Below, piece by piece: positions 22,262-33,660 of a stretch of 64,000 nt of DNA. The DNA lies in assembly GCA_019009955.1 (NCBI GenBank), contig CM032233.1:93286501-93350500 (forward strand). The letters are read 5' to 3'. This stretch comes from Riptortus pedestris. Lineage: Eukaryota; Arthropoda; Insecta; Hemiptera; Alydidae. A program made the translations under genes and the position numbers. The stretch's first letter is position 1. Each line of letters begins with the position of its first letter. The notes below the pieces were generated by a model, which was not told the origin of the DNA, searched no databases, and worked only from the letters and a program-made list of their open reading frames with translations.

Positions 22262-23840
22262 ATTCATTTATTTATTCTTACAGTAATCGAATTTCGCGAC
22301 TGGGGTGGTTGAGCGATATATCAGTTAAATTTTAGCAGTCAGTTAGTATATGTTTTATAGTAAGTCTAGGGTTACAGTGTTGGCAGTAGTGTTCGTCTTC
22401 TCCAGTAAGTAAATAAGTAAGAGTGAGTCAGTCGCGAATGGCTAATTCTTGACCTCGTTAAAACTACTTCTTCTCTTCTAAATAGCCTTTTTGAGGAAAG
22501 CCATTCACGAAGTATATGTTTCAGTTCTCGAAGTTTGCTGTCAGTTGTGGAAAACCAAGATTTCTGCCATGAATTGAGTATCATATGTTTCGTTTGGGCT
22601 TGAATATCTTGGCGTGTACAACATGTGTTGCTGTAAGTACTTTTTTGAGTAGCTGATTTGGCGAGTTCGTCTACTTGTGTGCTTTGTCTCGTGTTTCTAT
22701 GTCCGGGTAACCTGTACATAGTTATTCTTTTGTTTAATGTCTGGATTTTATATTATATGTACGAGATGAGTGGATGTGAGCTATATATGTTTTTAATGTA
22801 TGTAATGAGCTAGGCAAGTCAGTGCAAATTATGATGTCCGTGTCCGTAGTTTCAGGACTTCAAGCTCAGCTGTATATATGCTAGTCTCATCTGGCAGCTT
22901 TATTTGAAAGTTACTGAGCCAACAATTAGAGCTGCCCGTTTTGTATCCGTCCATATAAATAAATAGGTAATGTTTCTTGTCTGTTAGTAGTGAAGTAAAA
23001 TGTTTTTAGTAATGATGTTCAAAAGTCGGGTTAGTTTTAGGGTAATGTGTTAGAGTCAAGTCAAAGCTCACTTTGTCGGTTTTCCAAGGATGATATATTT
23101 CAGTATATTTTTTGTGAATATTTGTTCTTTGAATAGAAGTGTTGTGTGTGTATTTAAGGAATCTGATTGATAGATGTTGTTGTCACGAAGGATTTGCTGT
23201 ATACTTCTGTATTATAGGTTCATCAGCTATGTTAGGGGCACAGTTTAGCAATTTTGATTTGAGAAAAGAATGTATGGACAATAGCAATCGTCTGTACTCC
23301 AATGGTAATTAATTTGCTTCAACACAAAGGCTGGTTATTAAGCTCGTTCGAAATGCACATATTGCAAGCCTGAGACCTGTGTTTTGTATAGACTAACATT
23401 TTTAAAGTGCTTTTCCCGCTTTTGTACTTCTGTCAGCTCCCCAATTTGTATTACTCAAAATCCTTCAGAGATTCTGAGATTAACTATGAAGGATTTCTTT
23501 CTTGTGAGTGATCCATGTTAACTTGGAGTCAAAGATTAGATCTAATATCTTATTTTATTAGCCACAGAGATTGGAATATTGTTAAGAGCTAGGTTTACTG
23601 AAGGAAGTATTCTTTTCTTAGAGAAAATAATTGCTTTTGTTTTATGGGATGAGAATTTGAGGCCATTCCTACGAGTGCACTCTTCTAAACTGTAAACGGT
23701 ATCCTGAAGAAGTTGGAATGCATGTTCAATTGGGTGTGTGCAAATGTAAATAAACAGGCCATCTACCTACAAACAATAGTATACACTGTTAGGCATTATG
23801 TAGCGGACGCTGTCTATAGCGATTAAGAAAAGGGTGATGC
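22262..23840 (-). pseudogene. Non-LTR retrotransposon, RT to RNase H part (LINE E, 3' piece)
   Basis: Minus strand. An RT motif C relic reads VDGLFIYICTHP (YADD-like, about 23760), followed by LQDTVYSLEECTRRNGLKFS then KTKAIIFSKK (palm/thumb). An RNase H-like start MDGYKTGSSNC lies near 22950 and an RNase H end LPGHRNTRQSTQVDELAKSA near 22650-22715. The post-RNase H segment LKHILREWLSSKRLFRREE, SRLTHSYL matches LINE C. Many stops. The RT continues upstream at 25154-25545, beyond a piggyBac insertion. Confidence 0.8.
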
Positions 23841-25153
23841 TTAACCCTAGTATTACCGACCTCTCCCAGGTCGCATGGATTACCAAGGGGGGGGGGGGCT
23901 CCTCGAGCCCACAACTTAAAAACCTTTTATTTTGGTTCTATAATTTTTTTAAAATTTTTATTTCTATTGGATTATGTTTAATGAACGTTTCTTATGACAC
24001 CTGTGAAAAAAAAAATTAAAAAAAAATTAAATACAAAAATAAAAATAAATTAAAAAAAAAAGTTCGGATGGGGAAAAAAGGATGACTTTAAATTAAATCT
24101 AATTTTATTCTACTAGAGGAACATATCTAAACATTGTTAGAATAAAAAGTTATCTATATATAAGTTATTATAACATTATAATAGAATAATAATTTAAGAA
24201 AATCTAATTATCTGATTCGTAATTGCAATTATCAGTGCTTTTGCACAATAATTTTTTTTCCGAGTGTTTGTTATACACTGAACGTTTACATTTGAAGCAA
24301 CGCTGCTTACATTTTGATAGATTGTTGTATTTTTCTTTTTTTTATTTGGCTTCTCTAACACAAGTGTAACACCTTAGCCTTCCACTTGATGAACCTTGTT
24401 CCTCCAATTGGGGATAAATCAGTTCTCGCCCTAGAGCATGCTCCATGGCCTTCACTGAAGATCTAGGAATGCCCACAAGATTTTCACTCCTTTCAGCAAC
24501 ACACAATTTACTAGTAAACTCTCAGATAGTTCAAATAAAAAGTACTTTCTTCGGCCAGCACTATTTCTTCTCCATGTTGTGTCCAGGATGCAGCATGGAC
24601 TAACTGTTCCCCTAGTTGGGAACAACCTAGAAAATCTTCTCTTTTCTAAAAAAGTACCTATCAGGAGCAATAATTATAACCATCTCAGTAATATATTTTT
24701 TTATAAAAAAAAAAAAAAAAATTATATGGGGAGAATATATATATATATTTTTTATTGGGAAAAAAAAACTTGAGAAGGTTTGTGTATGTTAAAATTACAT
24801 CAAAGTAATTATTATTTGAGCAATATAATTAATAACACTAGAATTACTAGTTAAAAGTAGTATTAAATATCAGTGGGCTCGAGGAGCCCCCCCTTGGTAC
24901 TTAAGTGTATAAATACCCCTTGATTTACCATGGGGGGGGGGGGGGGGCTCATCGAGCCCATACGTCAAAAACAATTTTTTTTCTCAACATAGAAATTTTT
25001 TTATTTAATTTTGTTGTTATTCCCTCATTCTAGGATGTTTTTCTGAGGAATACATGAAATATCAAAAATATCCCATTAAAATTGGGTGATAGGGAACAAA
25101 AACAAAAAGTTGTGGGCTCAAGGAGCCCCCCCCCTTTGTAGTTCTAGGGTTAA
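23841..25153 (-). mobile_element. piggyBac-like element remnant with TTAA target duplication
   Basis: TTAA at 23841-23844 and 25150-25153 flank a 1,305-bp body. The ends are CCCTAGTATTACC and, inverted, CCCTAGAACTAC, the classic piggyBac CCCTAG start. Just inside both ends is a G-run followed by GGGCTC..GAGCCC. Extra internal copies of that subterminal unit sit at about 24868-24900 and 24932-24962. The insertion interrupts LINE E between RT motifs A and C. Transposase is reduced to the fragment at 24330-24670. Orientation is given by that fragment. Confidence 0.88.
24330..24670 (-). pseudogene. piggyBac transposase C-terminal fragment
   Basis: The minus strand, with frame switches, reads RRKYFLFELSESLLVNCVLL then KGVKIL, PRSSVKAMEHALGRELISPQ and LEEQGSSSGRLRCYTC. 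The last is the start of the Cys-rich C-terminal domain of piggyBac transposases. Downstream cysteines are largely lost to decay. The upstream catalytic region is absent, so the element is immobile. Confidence 0.65.
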
Positions 25154-25545
25154 AACACATACTTGGGGAATTCCATTTTCCTGCGCAAATATACTGGAAT
25201 AATTGTTACCAATTTGTACTCTAAATGTTCTATTGGGTAGACAATTTTTAACAAATTTCATCGATTTTCATTGAATATTCCATTCATAGAGTTTTTGTAT
25301 AATAGTTCCTCGCCAAACTGTCAAAAGCTTTTTTCAATATCAAAAGAGACTGATACAATAGACAAATACTAAAGGAAATTCAACCACTTCCTGGGAAGAG
25401 TATGCAACAGTATGCACTAATGAAAACACATCTGCTGAAATAGCACACCCATGATCTCATCTTACTATCTGTTCTCTATTTTTCCCATAGTAATAAGGCA
25501 ATGAAAAGCAAGATTGAAATTTGAGTTGGGTATAAAATGCTTCGT
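25154..25545 (-). pseudogene. LINE E, 5' piece (RT fingers and motif A)
   Basis: The minus strand reads SADVFSLVHTVAYSS, then VSVSFDIEKSF (RT motif A, catalytic Asp), ELLYKNSMNGIF, IEHLEYKLVTIIPVYLRRK and EFPK (family: GIPQGSVLS). It stops exactly at the piggyBac TTAA. The rest of the RT lies at 22262-23840. Joining the two pieces restores collinearity of motif order, which confirms the insertion. Confidence 0.75.
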
Positions 25546-25601
25546 TACTCAAAAATAAAATCGGATGGCGAAAACCGGGAGTGTACAAATGGCTGAAAAC
25601 T

Positions 25602-26366
25602 AAAACGTTCCGTCAAGCAAGGGCTGCGTGAACTGAGCAGATTTCCCTCGTGATGTTTAACAATAGATAAATCTACATACTGATAACACAAGACCACCGC
25701 GAATATTAAGTGAATAAATACAAACGATAATAACAAACATCCAGACGGGAAGCACCTGAAACACAAACAGGTGTGCCAACTTCCCATAGGAAAGAAAAAA
25801 ACTTACTGAAATATATCAGAATATAACATATTAATTTTATTGAAATCTATCTACTATATCCAATACTGTAATTTGTAATGGATCAGAACAATTTTTATCT
25901 CAATCAATCAAATTTTAGTAGTCCAAGAACTTATGAAGGGGGGGGGGGTCACCATAACATATTTGCATTTACCTCGTATAATAAAGGTCTCTTGAAAACA
26001 ATTTATGGTATTTAAACTTCGAATAATGTGGTTTGTTACATTACAGAGTATTGTTTATGTAACATGAGTAGAAGTGGGGGTTTGCTGAAGGCTGAAAAAT
26101 GCAAATATCTCGGCTAATATTAATGATAGAGAATAAATGCATATAACAATATTCATAGTACATTTAATTTGCAATAAGATTGGATTTATACAATTTTTTG
26201 ATCCGACGTATAGTAACGAATGTTCAAAAATCCCCCCACTAAACCCCCCCCTCCCACTAGTCCGATTTCAGCCATTAACGAACTTGATCTGTCTTTTAAC
26301 ATAAAACGTTTAAATATCGAGGTTGGTAACGATCGAACAAAAATTGCGATCGCTAGAGAGTTAGAG

Positions 26367-26436
<70 letters not shown>

Positions 26437-26558
26437 GAACGGACCTCATTTTCGTCATCTCTTGGGTAGGATCGATGGACATTAGAAGAAATTTTTCGAA
26501 AATCGCGTCGTGAGAACGACCTTAATAGCTGGTTTCCCTTGAGGGAAATCTGCTAAAA
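25602..26558 (-). mobile_element. HLE copy 13, complete long-subfamily copy (957 bp)
   Basis: Both ends: AAAACGTTCCGTCAAGCAAG, then GGCTGCGTGAACTGAGCAG, at the left; TTTCCCTTGAGGGAAATC then TGCTAAAA at the right. The (TA)n core is at 26370-26430. It includes a G-run near 25938 and CCGATTTCAGCCATTAACG. Confidence 0.93.
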
Positions 26559-26654
26559 AGAGTCGCTTAATAATCGACTTGCGAAAACATGTATTATCCT
26601 AAAATCTAGAACATTAAACGCATTACAAGATAGGTAGTATTTCAATTGTTTGAC

Positions 26655-26790
26655 GTTAATAATAATAATGGAGATATTTCGATTTGTTTTGGAGTTCCAG
26701 CCCTTCACTACCCATTCCTTCCTATCCCCTTGTATGATTTCAACTATTAACGAATATGATCTTTTAATTTTATATAAAATAGAACATTTG
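26655..26790 (-). mobile_element. HLE internal fragment (copy 14)
   Basis: ATAATAATGGAGATATTTCG and ATTTCAACTATTAACGAATA, then TTATATAAAATAGAACATTT, match the block between core and 3' arm. No termini. Confidence 0.6.
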
Positions 26791-27299
26791 CGAAAAACGT
26801 GCAGAATAAATGATTTTTATTTAATTAACAAATGATTGTTTTCGTAGTTATTGTAGGTCACTTTTGCACCCAGTGTCGCATCTTGTATGACATGCGTAAT
26901 ACAATATGATACAATGGTTTTAATCAAAGAAACCCCTCAAACGACATTTGAAAATACTTTTGAGAGCTGATGGAAGAATGTGAGTGTGAAAAGGAGTGTG
27001 ATGCTTGAAAAGGAATGAATAGTCTAGCTTCAATTAAGGGTTATTAGATCATGAATGAGGGCAGAGGTAGGTGCCAAGCTTAGCGAGGGCTAACAATAAA
27101 ACAGAGATTTCTACCTCATCTCCCAATCTGTGAAGGAGCAGGAGAGCCCTAGAGAGAATAGAGCCCCGTCCCTTCTGCCAACCATCCTCAAACCATCCCT
27201 TCCTCTGATATTTCACCAATTTACCAACACCAAATAGTTTTTACCAGTGTTCCCTAGATAAAAGGCTCCCTAATCGTCTGATCGGCCACCATCATATAT
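26791..27299. other. Unannotated stretch
   Basis: No gene or repeat recognised. Confidence 0.35.
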
Positions 27300-27410
27300 T
27301 TTTATCAGATTTCGATTAAGGGATATCAGCTATTGAGCTTGTACTTAAATTCGGAATATCTCCGTTGAGTTTGAATGGACGTCATTCTCGTCCACAGAAA
27401 TTTAGAAATT
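27300..27410 (+). mobile_element. HLE 5' fragment, rearranged (copy 15)
   Basis: TTTTATCAGATTTCGATTAA, GGGATATCAGCTATTGAGC and TTGTACTTA match the 5' terminus. The next 50 bp look like scrambled pieces of other HLE blocks (AATATCTCCGTTGAG, GAATGGACGTCATTCTCGTC). Confidence 0.5.
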
Positions 27411-27570
27411 ATGTGTAAATTGTTTTATTATAGGTATTTTTAGCTAACTGAAATTTCCTGAATTCCAACTTAGACATTCACCAAGATTTTTAAAGCGGTT
27501 TAATTTTTCAGTTCTCTGATAATTAATTTTCCAATGCGTGGGTGAGTTTATGATTGTGTGTATACCCATA

Positions 27571-27763
27571 GTATTGAGCGCAACCTATTCTGTCATCTAT
27601 TTCTCGAAAATCGCGTCGTGAGTACGACTTCAATAAAATAAAAAAGCTGTTATGCATGAAGCACTTTATTCAAAGCCTAAATGCCAAATATTGTTCTCAT
27701 TGAACTTTTACGGTTTGAGATAAATCAGCTTAGTTATCACAGCCCCTGTGTGACGGACTTTTG
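27571..27763. mobile_element. R2/HLE 5' fragment (minus) joined to an HLE 3' end (plus)
   Basis: 27571-27634 is inverted and of R2 type (GTATTGAGCGCAACCTATTC, then TGTCATCTAT, then CGAAAATCGCGTCGTGAGTA). From 27645 a forward HLE 3' part runs (GAAGCACTTTATTCAAAGCC) to the hairpin CACAG-CCC-CTGTG (27738-27750) and GACGGACTTTT. The hairpin has a paired A-T in place of G-C in the usual CGCAG/CTGCG. Confidence 0.65.
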
Positions 27764-28617
27764 TTCTTCTGTTCAGTTCTTTCAAGTCTCGAATAGAATT
27801 AATAATAATTTTATTACTGTATTTCATCTATGGACCAAAAATGTATCTGGTATCTTGTGACAAGTAACTACATATGCCTTCATAGGCTCATATTAATACT
27901 GTTAATAACGCTAAAAATTATTCTCTGAAATGAAAAATCCGTTGTCAATAAAAATACCAATGGGTATTGTATCAATAAAGGTGATAAGTGTAAGGTGGAA
28001 AGAGATTCGGCGGTGAGGGAATGGAGCAAGAGAGTCATCCATAAAGTTCCCGCCAAGTGATTACGGGAGAGAATTGAAAAGAATAAATGACAGCTGGGAA
28101 GATTGATGGACGGAATGCGAAACTTTTACTTCTGACTTAGGAATATGCATTGCTTCTCATAATTGGAGTAAAATCGAAGGTATTCTTCCATTTAAAATTC
28201 AAGTAAAGGATTCAAATTTTGCTAAATGCATTGTCTTTGAACGTTATAAATTAGTGGAAACAATGTTTGCAGTCAGAAATTAATAGCTTATTCAATAATA
28301 AAATTTACTGTCCAACATTACCTTTGAATTGAATCGATTTCTGCGCCAGTATGTCACTTAGTTTCACTTGAAAGGATTGTATTGACGAATGTGTTTATCT
28401 ATTTACCTATTTATCTATCAATCTATGAATTTATATATATATGGTAATTCAAATAAAGGGTAACAATTTACCTGGACACTAGATATAACTCCTCGTTCGA
28501 ATGATCTAAGAGGTTAGTAAACAGACCTGGACTAAAACGTAAACGACCTAATACGGTGAAAAGGCGCATAAAACCTACTGACTAACAGACATCTAACCCA
28601 GTACAACTTTTGACGGG
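27764..28617. other. Unannotated stretch
   Basis: I see no gene or known repeat. A short TA run is near 28433. Confidence 0.35.
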
Positions 28618-28646
28618 CTTGAAGATGATGCCATCGCATCGAAAGC
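28618..28646 (+). other. Hammerhead-like motif, degenerate
   Basis: CTTGAAGATGATGCCATCGC then ATCGAAAGCG: a TGAAGA core, GATG/CATC stem and GAAA. It resembles the CTGANGA-stem-GAAA hammerhead core but has an extra T after the C. Sequence-level resemblance only. Confidence 0.3.
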
Positions 28647-28705
28647 GCTTTCCAGCTGTACTCGATCATCAGCCAGTTACGACGGTCTTCACCGACAGGT
28701 GTCAC

Positions 28706-28708
28706 AAC

Positions 28709-28739
<31 letters not shown>

Positions 28740-28740
28740 C
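28706..28740. repeat. (TA)n microsatellite
   Basis: About 30 bp of TA, not obviously inside an HLE. Confidence 0.85.
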
Positions 28741-28899
28741 AGGTTTATTACTAAAATAATAAACATTGATTATTAGTCTTCTTTTGCATTGCAAAATTAA
28801 ACACACTAACTTTAGCGCTTTTACCACTGCACAATTAATTTGACGATGCACTACACACTTTTTCGCACTCGGTAAATTATTCTTCACTACTATGCACAA

Positions 28900-29170
28900 T
28901 ATGCACCGATAGTTTCACTTCTTATTGCTGATGTTCACAAAACACTGCACGGGACTGATCTTCATAAGAACTCGACACTGCACTGATCTTCACAAAATCA
29001 CGGCACTGTTAGTCTCTCTAACTCAGAACTGACTAACTGTCGGGTGAGCTGGACGGCTTTATAGGAAAGTTCAAAAAGGGTCCATGCCCGCTGCTTCTCG
29101 TTGTCTAGACTGGCCGTCGTCTAGAACATTCCAGGGATCACTCCTGTAGGGTTGCCTTAATTTACTTCGT
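28900..29170 (-). promoter_or_regulatory. Possible LTR-like promoter region
   Basis: On the minus strand TATAAAG (plus 29057-29063) is followed at about 34 nt by an initiator-like TCAGT (plus 29028-29032). Downstream, GAAGATCAGTGCAGTG-like units repeat (plus 28932-29008). This arrangement fits an arthropod core promoter and would suit an LTR or another retroelement terminal repeat. No coding region or second LTR was found, so it is tentative. Confidence 0.35.
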
Positions 29171-29223
29171 CCTACTTAAATACCTGATTAACTCTGCGTA
29201 GTTTTTCAAGTACGCTGTTTTCG

Positions 29224-29238
29224 CAACTATATATATAT

Positions 29239-29278
<40 letters not shown>

Positions 29279-29375
29279 GGACACCATTTTCGTTATTTAA
29301 TTATATTTTACGAAAGGAATTAGAAAAATACAAGCTCAATAACTGATTCGCAATAAGGGAAATGTGGTAAAATGG
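29224..29375 (-). mobile_element. HLE 5' portion with TA core (copy 17)
   Basis: (TA)n at 29224-29276, then ACGGACACCATTTTCGTTAT, AGCTCAATAACTGATT and AATAAGGGAAATGTGGTAAAA: reverse orientation, 5' half only, diverged. Confidence 0.6.
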
Positions 29376-29523
29376 CTGCAAACATAGGAAAACTGAGACC
29401 AATGTTGAACTAATACCCAGGCGGTTCAGTGACTAAAACTTTGATGGACACTGAAATAAGTCTAAGGTCACTGGGGATTCTATGATCTACAGAAGTATCT
29501 TGCGCGATCATTCTGGTTTTTAT

Positions 29524-29870
<347 letters not shown>

Positions 29871-30481
29871 CGTGCGTGTGTGCGCGTATTAAGTCTCTAC
29901 ACAAATGTTGAAAGTGAAACCATTAGTGATAATCTCTGAAAGAGTCAAAGGAATGTTTGAATTTGGCAAATAACGAGGAACATTCATTTAATTACGCTTT
30001 CATTATTAAGAATACGGTTAATGACTCGGTTTGTGATGTATATAATAGCCCAGATAAGAAATATCCAGCGGCCTAAATTTATATAGAAAATTGAGTGGAG
30101 AGGTACAGAGGGTTTTCCGGTGAAATTCATTGCTGAATTTAGCTTTTCCTCCTTTAATCTGAGAGCGGTTCTATAATCTTCTTCAAAGGACCCCATGTGA
30201 AAGGAGACCACCAGCTGAGCGCGCTATTGACTAAGATCAAGATAAATAGGATTTTTATGTTATAGAACGGCTACTGAATATGGGGCTCACAATTGTGGTT
30301 GGGTTTTCCCTTTGATAACCTTTCTTTCACCTTTTATATAGAGTGGCTCAGTCAAATTTATACAACTAGAATTTCTTTTTAAAGAAGGAAACATTTGCCA
30401 AATATGGTGAGCATATTTAGCAAAAACAAGTAAAACGTGTAATTCCAAAAGAATTATTAATTTCATATCATCCTTTTATAC

Positions 30482-30484
<3 letters not shown>
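29871..30484. other. Unannotated stretch
   Basis: No gene or repeat recognised. Short frames here have no motif I know. Confidence 0.35.

Positions 30485-30547
<63 letters not shown>
30485..30547. repeat. (CA)n(TA)n compound microsatellite
   Basis: ACATACA then (CA)n then (TA)n, lying directly against the 3' end of LINE B. Confidence 0.9.
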
Positions 30548-30551
<4 letters not shown>

Positions 30552-31285
30552 TATTTTTTATTTGTTTCCTTCCTATAGTAAGCCTATAAGAAGGCAGTTT
30601 ATTTTTTCTGCATGTCCCAAGCAAGTTAGCATATCACATGCATTTGAAGTGTATTACAATTAATTTATTATAAATTATTTCAAGAGTATGAGTTATATAA
30701 AAAGAATTAACAGTAAGAACGTTAATTAAAAATAAAAACATATAAAGAGAAGATTATTAGTCTTGAAAGAGAAAAAAAAGAATTTTGAATATTCATAAAT
30801 ATTTTAAGTATAGTTTCAGCTATAGTAAGTATTCAACCTATTAATTGTATTAAAAGCATTCTCTGCAAATATTTTAAAAGCATTATTATATTTTAAAAAT
30901 AATTTGTCTTCTTCCATTGGAAATTTGCATTTTTTTTGTTTAATGTATTGTTTTAGTTTTTGTCGTTCGTTACACAATAGTCTGCAAGCGTATCTTACGT
31001 GTTGACTTGTTTGTGGAGTTGTGTAACCTCAGGGGCAAGTATTGTTGACCTTTATGTTGAATCATTGGTAGTAAGAATTTAGTGTCCCATGTCCTGTTAC
31101 TAATTGTGTAATGTAGAAGTCTGTCTGCATGTATTTGCTGCTGAAATATGTGTTAATGTTCAGAATGAAAAGTTTTAAATGTTGTCCTTTATTAGTTACA
31201 GTCCATTTTTGTTGCCACTTTTCAGTTAGATGAGTTTTTACATGGGCTTTGGAGATTTTATTGTAGTATTCTGGTAATTGGAAAT
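30552..31285 (-). pseudogene. Non-LTR retrotransposon 3' end, 5'-truncated (LINE B)
   Basis: The minus strand encodes AHVKTHLTEKWQQKWTV, then TQLVTGHGTLNSYYQ and NTCPxGYTTPQTSQHVRYAC, the C-terminal ORF2 segment with the TGHG motif followed by Cys/His. At the 3' end is an 11-bp hairpin (minus CCTTCTTATAG / CTATAGGAAGG, one G-T pair) in the same position as in LINE A, followed by A-rich sequence. Stops interrupt the frame. Confidence 0.75.
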
Positions 31286-31299
31286 CTTTTGAAGCACTA

Positions 31300-31720
31300 C
31301 GCCGATACGTGCGCTTGGGCGAATCTTTGAAGAGACGTATCCAAAATCAATTCATGGATTCAAAACCACTTTTTACCCAACTTGCAAAAGCCTAAAAGTA
31401 TGTCCAACTAGATATATGAATCATTTCTGAAAGTGGCATCAGACACAAGTATGGAGTCACTTCAAAAAGACCCCTCCTCAACGCTTTTTGGTGCAGAATC
31501 CGTGATGAATATCCGAGCTTGCCGAAATAGCTCTGAATGTTCTTCTCCCGTTCCCAACAACATACTTGAGCGAAAGATAATTGTGATTCGCAGCCTATCC
31601 CGCCATGAAAACAAAATACCGCAATAGACTGGACAACGAACCTGATATGAGACTTCAACCTTCTTCTATCAAACCTGATATCAACCTATTGATGAAAAAT
31701 AAAAAACAGTTTCATACCTC
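31300..31720 (+). pseudogene. hAT transposase C-terminal dimerisation domain, decayed
   Basis: The plus strand, with a few frame changes, reads VASDTSMESL, then ALNVLLPFPTTYLSER, MKTKYRNRLDNEPDMRLQPS, SIKPDINLLMKNKKQFH. This is the signature C-terminus of hAT transposases (…PTTYLCESGFS…KTKYRNRL…MRLQLSSIKPDI..L). Only the C-terminal part remains, cut on the left near LINE B. A hAT-like inverted terminus lies downstream at 31883-31906. Confidence 0.8.
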
Positions 31721-31882
31721 CCATTAGATTTTTTTTATCTCTTCTATTATTTTATTTCTTATGTAATAAGTAGCTGTTCCATTGTACTAGTATTTTCGTT
31801 ACAAATAACGAATGCAAACAAAGACATTATTCTTTTATTTTAATGTTCCGCCAAGTATTTTGCTTTCTAAAAGGGTTCCGTC

Positions 31883-31906
31883 ACCAAAAAAGTTTGAGAA
31901 CCGCTG
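31883..31906 (+). repeat. hAT right terminal inverted repeat
   Basis: ACCAAAAAAGTTTGAGAACC then GCTG. The inverse CAGCGGTTCTCAAACTTTTT is a typical hAT terminus. It is about 160 bp after the decayed hAT C-terminus in matching orientation. The left terminus was not found. Confidence 0.7.
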
Positions 31907-32017
31907 GTCTAGACAGTACCAAGAAGAGGTAAAACGTTAAATAATTTGAAGATTTGTTTATGCATTATTCTGCATTTGTTTATGAGAATAGAAATTGAAG
32001 TGACGTCATTTTACCAC

Positions 32018-32649
32018 CTTACCCTTAAGGGAAATCAGCTATTGAGGTCCTACTCTTGACGCGATTTTCGACATTTTTCTTCAAGTGTCCATCAATCCTT
32101 CCCAGGATATGACGAAAATGAGGTCTGTTCAAAACTGTATATATATATATGTGTGTGTCTGTTACCGCTCTAGCGGTTGCAATTTTTGTTTTATCTTTAC
32201 TAAACTTGATATGTAATCGTTTTATATAAAAAGACAGATCTAGTTCGTTAACGGCTGAAATCGGACAATGGGGAGGGGGGGGGGGGGGGGGGGGGTTAGA
32301 GGGAGAGAATTTCAAAAATACTTAATTACGCCGTTATTATGCGTCGGATCGAAAAATGGTATATAAAAGGTCTTATTGCAAATTTAATGTTCTATAAATG
32401 TTGTCACGTACATTGTTTCACTATCTTGATTATTAACTGAGTTGTAAGCATTTTTTAGTTTTCGGTCTTCAGTAAACTCCTACTCGTCTCATATTAACAA
32501 TATTCTATTATCTTATGAAGAATTTTATTTGAAGCTTAAATACCAAATATTGTTCTCATTGAACTTTTAATTTTTGAGATAAATGCAAAAACGTGACGCA
32601 CTTGGGAAATCCGCTTAGTTAACGCAGCCCCTGCGTGACGTAGTTTTTT
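32018..32649 (+). mobile_element. HLE copy 19, near complete (632 bp)
   Basis: From CCCTTAAGGGAAATCAGCTA through a TA/GT core (about 32139-32158), GGCTGAAATCGGACAATGGG with a long G-run at 32273-32294, to ATCCGCTTAGTTAACGCAG, CCCCTGCGTGACGTAGTTTT. Hairpin at 32623-32635 intact. Confidence 0.92.
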
Positions 32650-32707
32650 CATTTAAGCATGTCAGGGGCCTGTCAAATTTTAATGAAAATAATAATCTCG
32701 TTAATGT

Positions 32708-33660
32708 TTTTTTTTTTTAGATTATTCTATGAGGATCAAGTATTATTAATCATATCGTTTAGTATTTTATAGATTGCTACAGATGTGGAGCTTTATAATA
32801 AATGAAATAATATATATTTAACCCCATAGAATGTTAATATAACATAATAGGATATGTAAAATATTTTTGTTTTCTGTAAACAATTTCCTAATAGTATGTC
32901 AATTAGTTTCTTTACATGTTATTAAATAGCATTTATACTTATATAATACAGCCGTTGTTAATTCCATGAATACATTTTATAATATCTATCATTTTAATAA
33001 TTATATACAATAAATTAATTTTGTTAACAATCTTACCAATCTAAATATATAACAACATTTTAAATTTAATTGCCATGCTTTGTTATTAGTAATAAATATA
33101 TTAATGGTTGACATGTTTTATAAAAGCGAGGAACTCATCTCCAGCTTAAAGAGACAATCTACTTGATCATAAATAATTCTTTGGCCGATTTTTATGACTA
33201 GCATTTTGTAGTTTTATTTAATTGAACATTATTGATAGTATTCATTGAACTACAGATATAGCAAGTGCTATACCATTTTTGTAAAGAAGATGTTTTGTTT
33301 CGCCAACAGTACTGATTAGTACATGTATATTGAAGGAAAATTCATTATTTTTGTCTCCTTAAAATGTGGCCAACAGGAGTCTCTCAATTTCTTATTTCTT
33401 ATTAAACCTTATTGCTCTCTTCTGCAAATCGAATATTAAAATATGTTTTTTTTTCTGATACCCCAATACATACGCCATAAGTTAGCCGACTATAGAAAAT
33501 AGAGTTTCCATTGGAAGATATTTCTTAACACATTTTAATATGATGGAAAACCATTTTAGTTTTTTATTTAATTCTTCAATATGACCAAACCAGTCTAAGC
33601 TTTTGTTCACAGTGAATTCTAAAAACTTCGCTATAAAGAGAACTGGTAGTACACGAAAAA
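32708..33660 (-). pseudogene. Non-LTR retrotransposon RT thumb and 3' end (LINE F)
   Basis: Minus strand: FLEFTVNKSLDWFGHIEELN then KKL, ETLFYSRLTYGVCIG, and in another frame IRNKKLRDSCWPHFKETKI then NFPSIYMY. This is the region after the RT palm in many LINEs (FLG..D..L.W..HI..L, LTYG…W, SCR..F…). A long A-T-rich 3' region ends at a poly-A (plus-strand T run, 32708-32720). Heavily decayed. Confidence 0.6.

Noticed and set aside
26186..26482. Frames with Ile-Tyr repeats (also at 29410, 41020, 45901, 53508)
   Set aside because: They run through HLE (TA)n cores. The flanking residues are translated HLE blocks and recur wherever a copy happens to be open.
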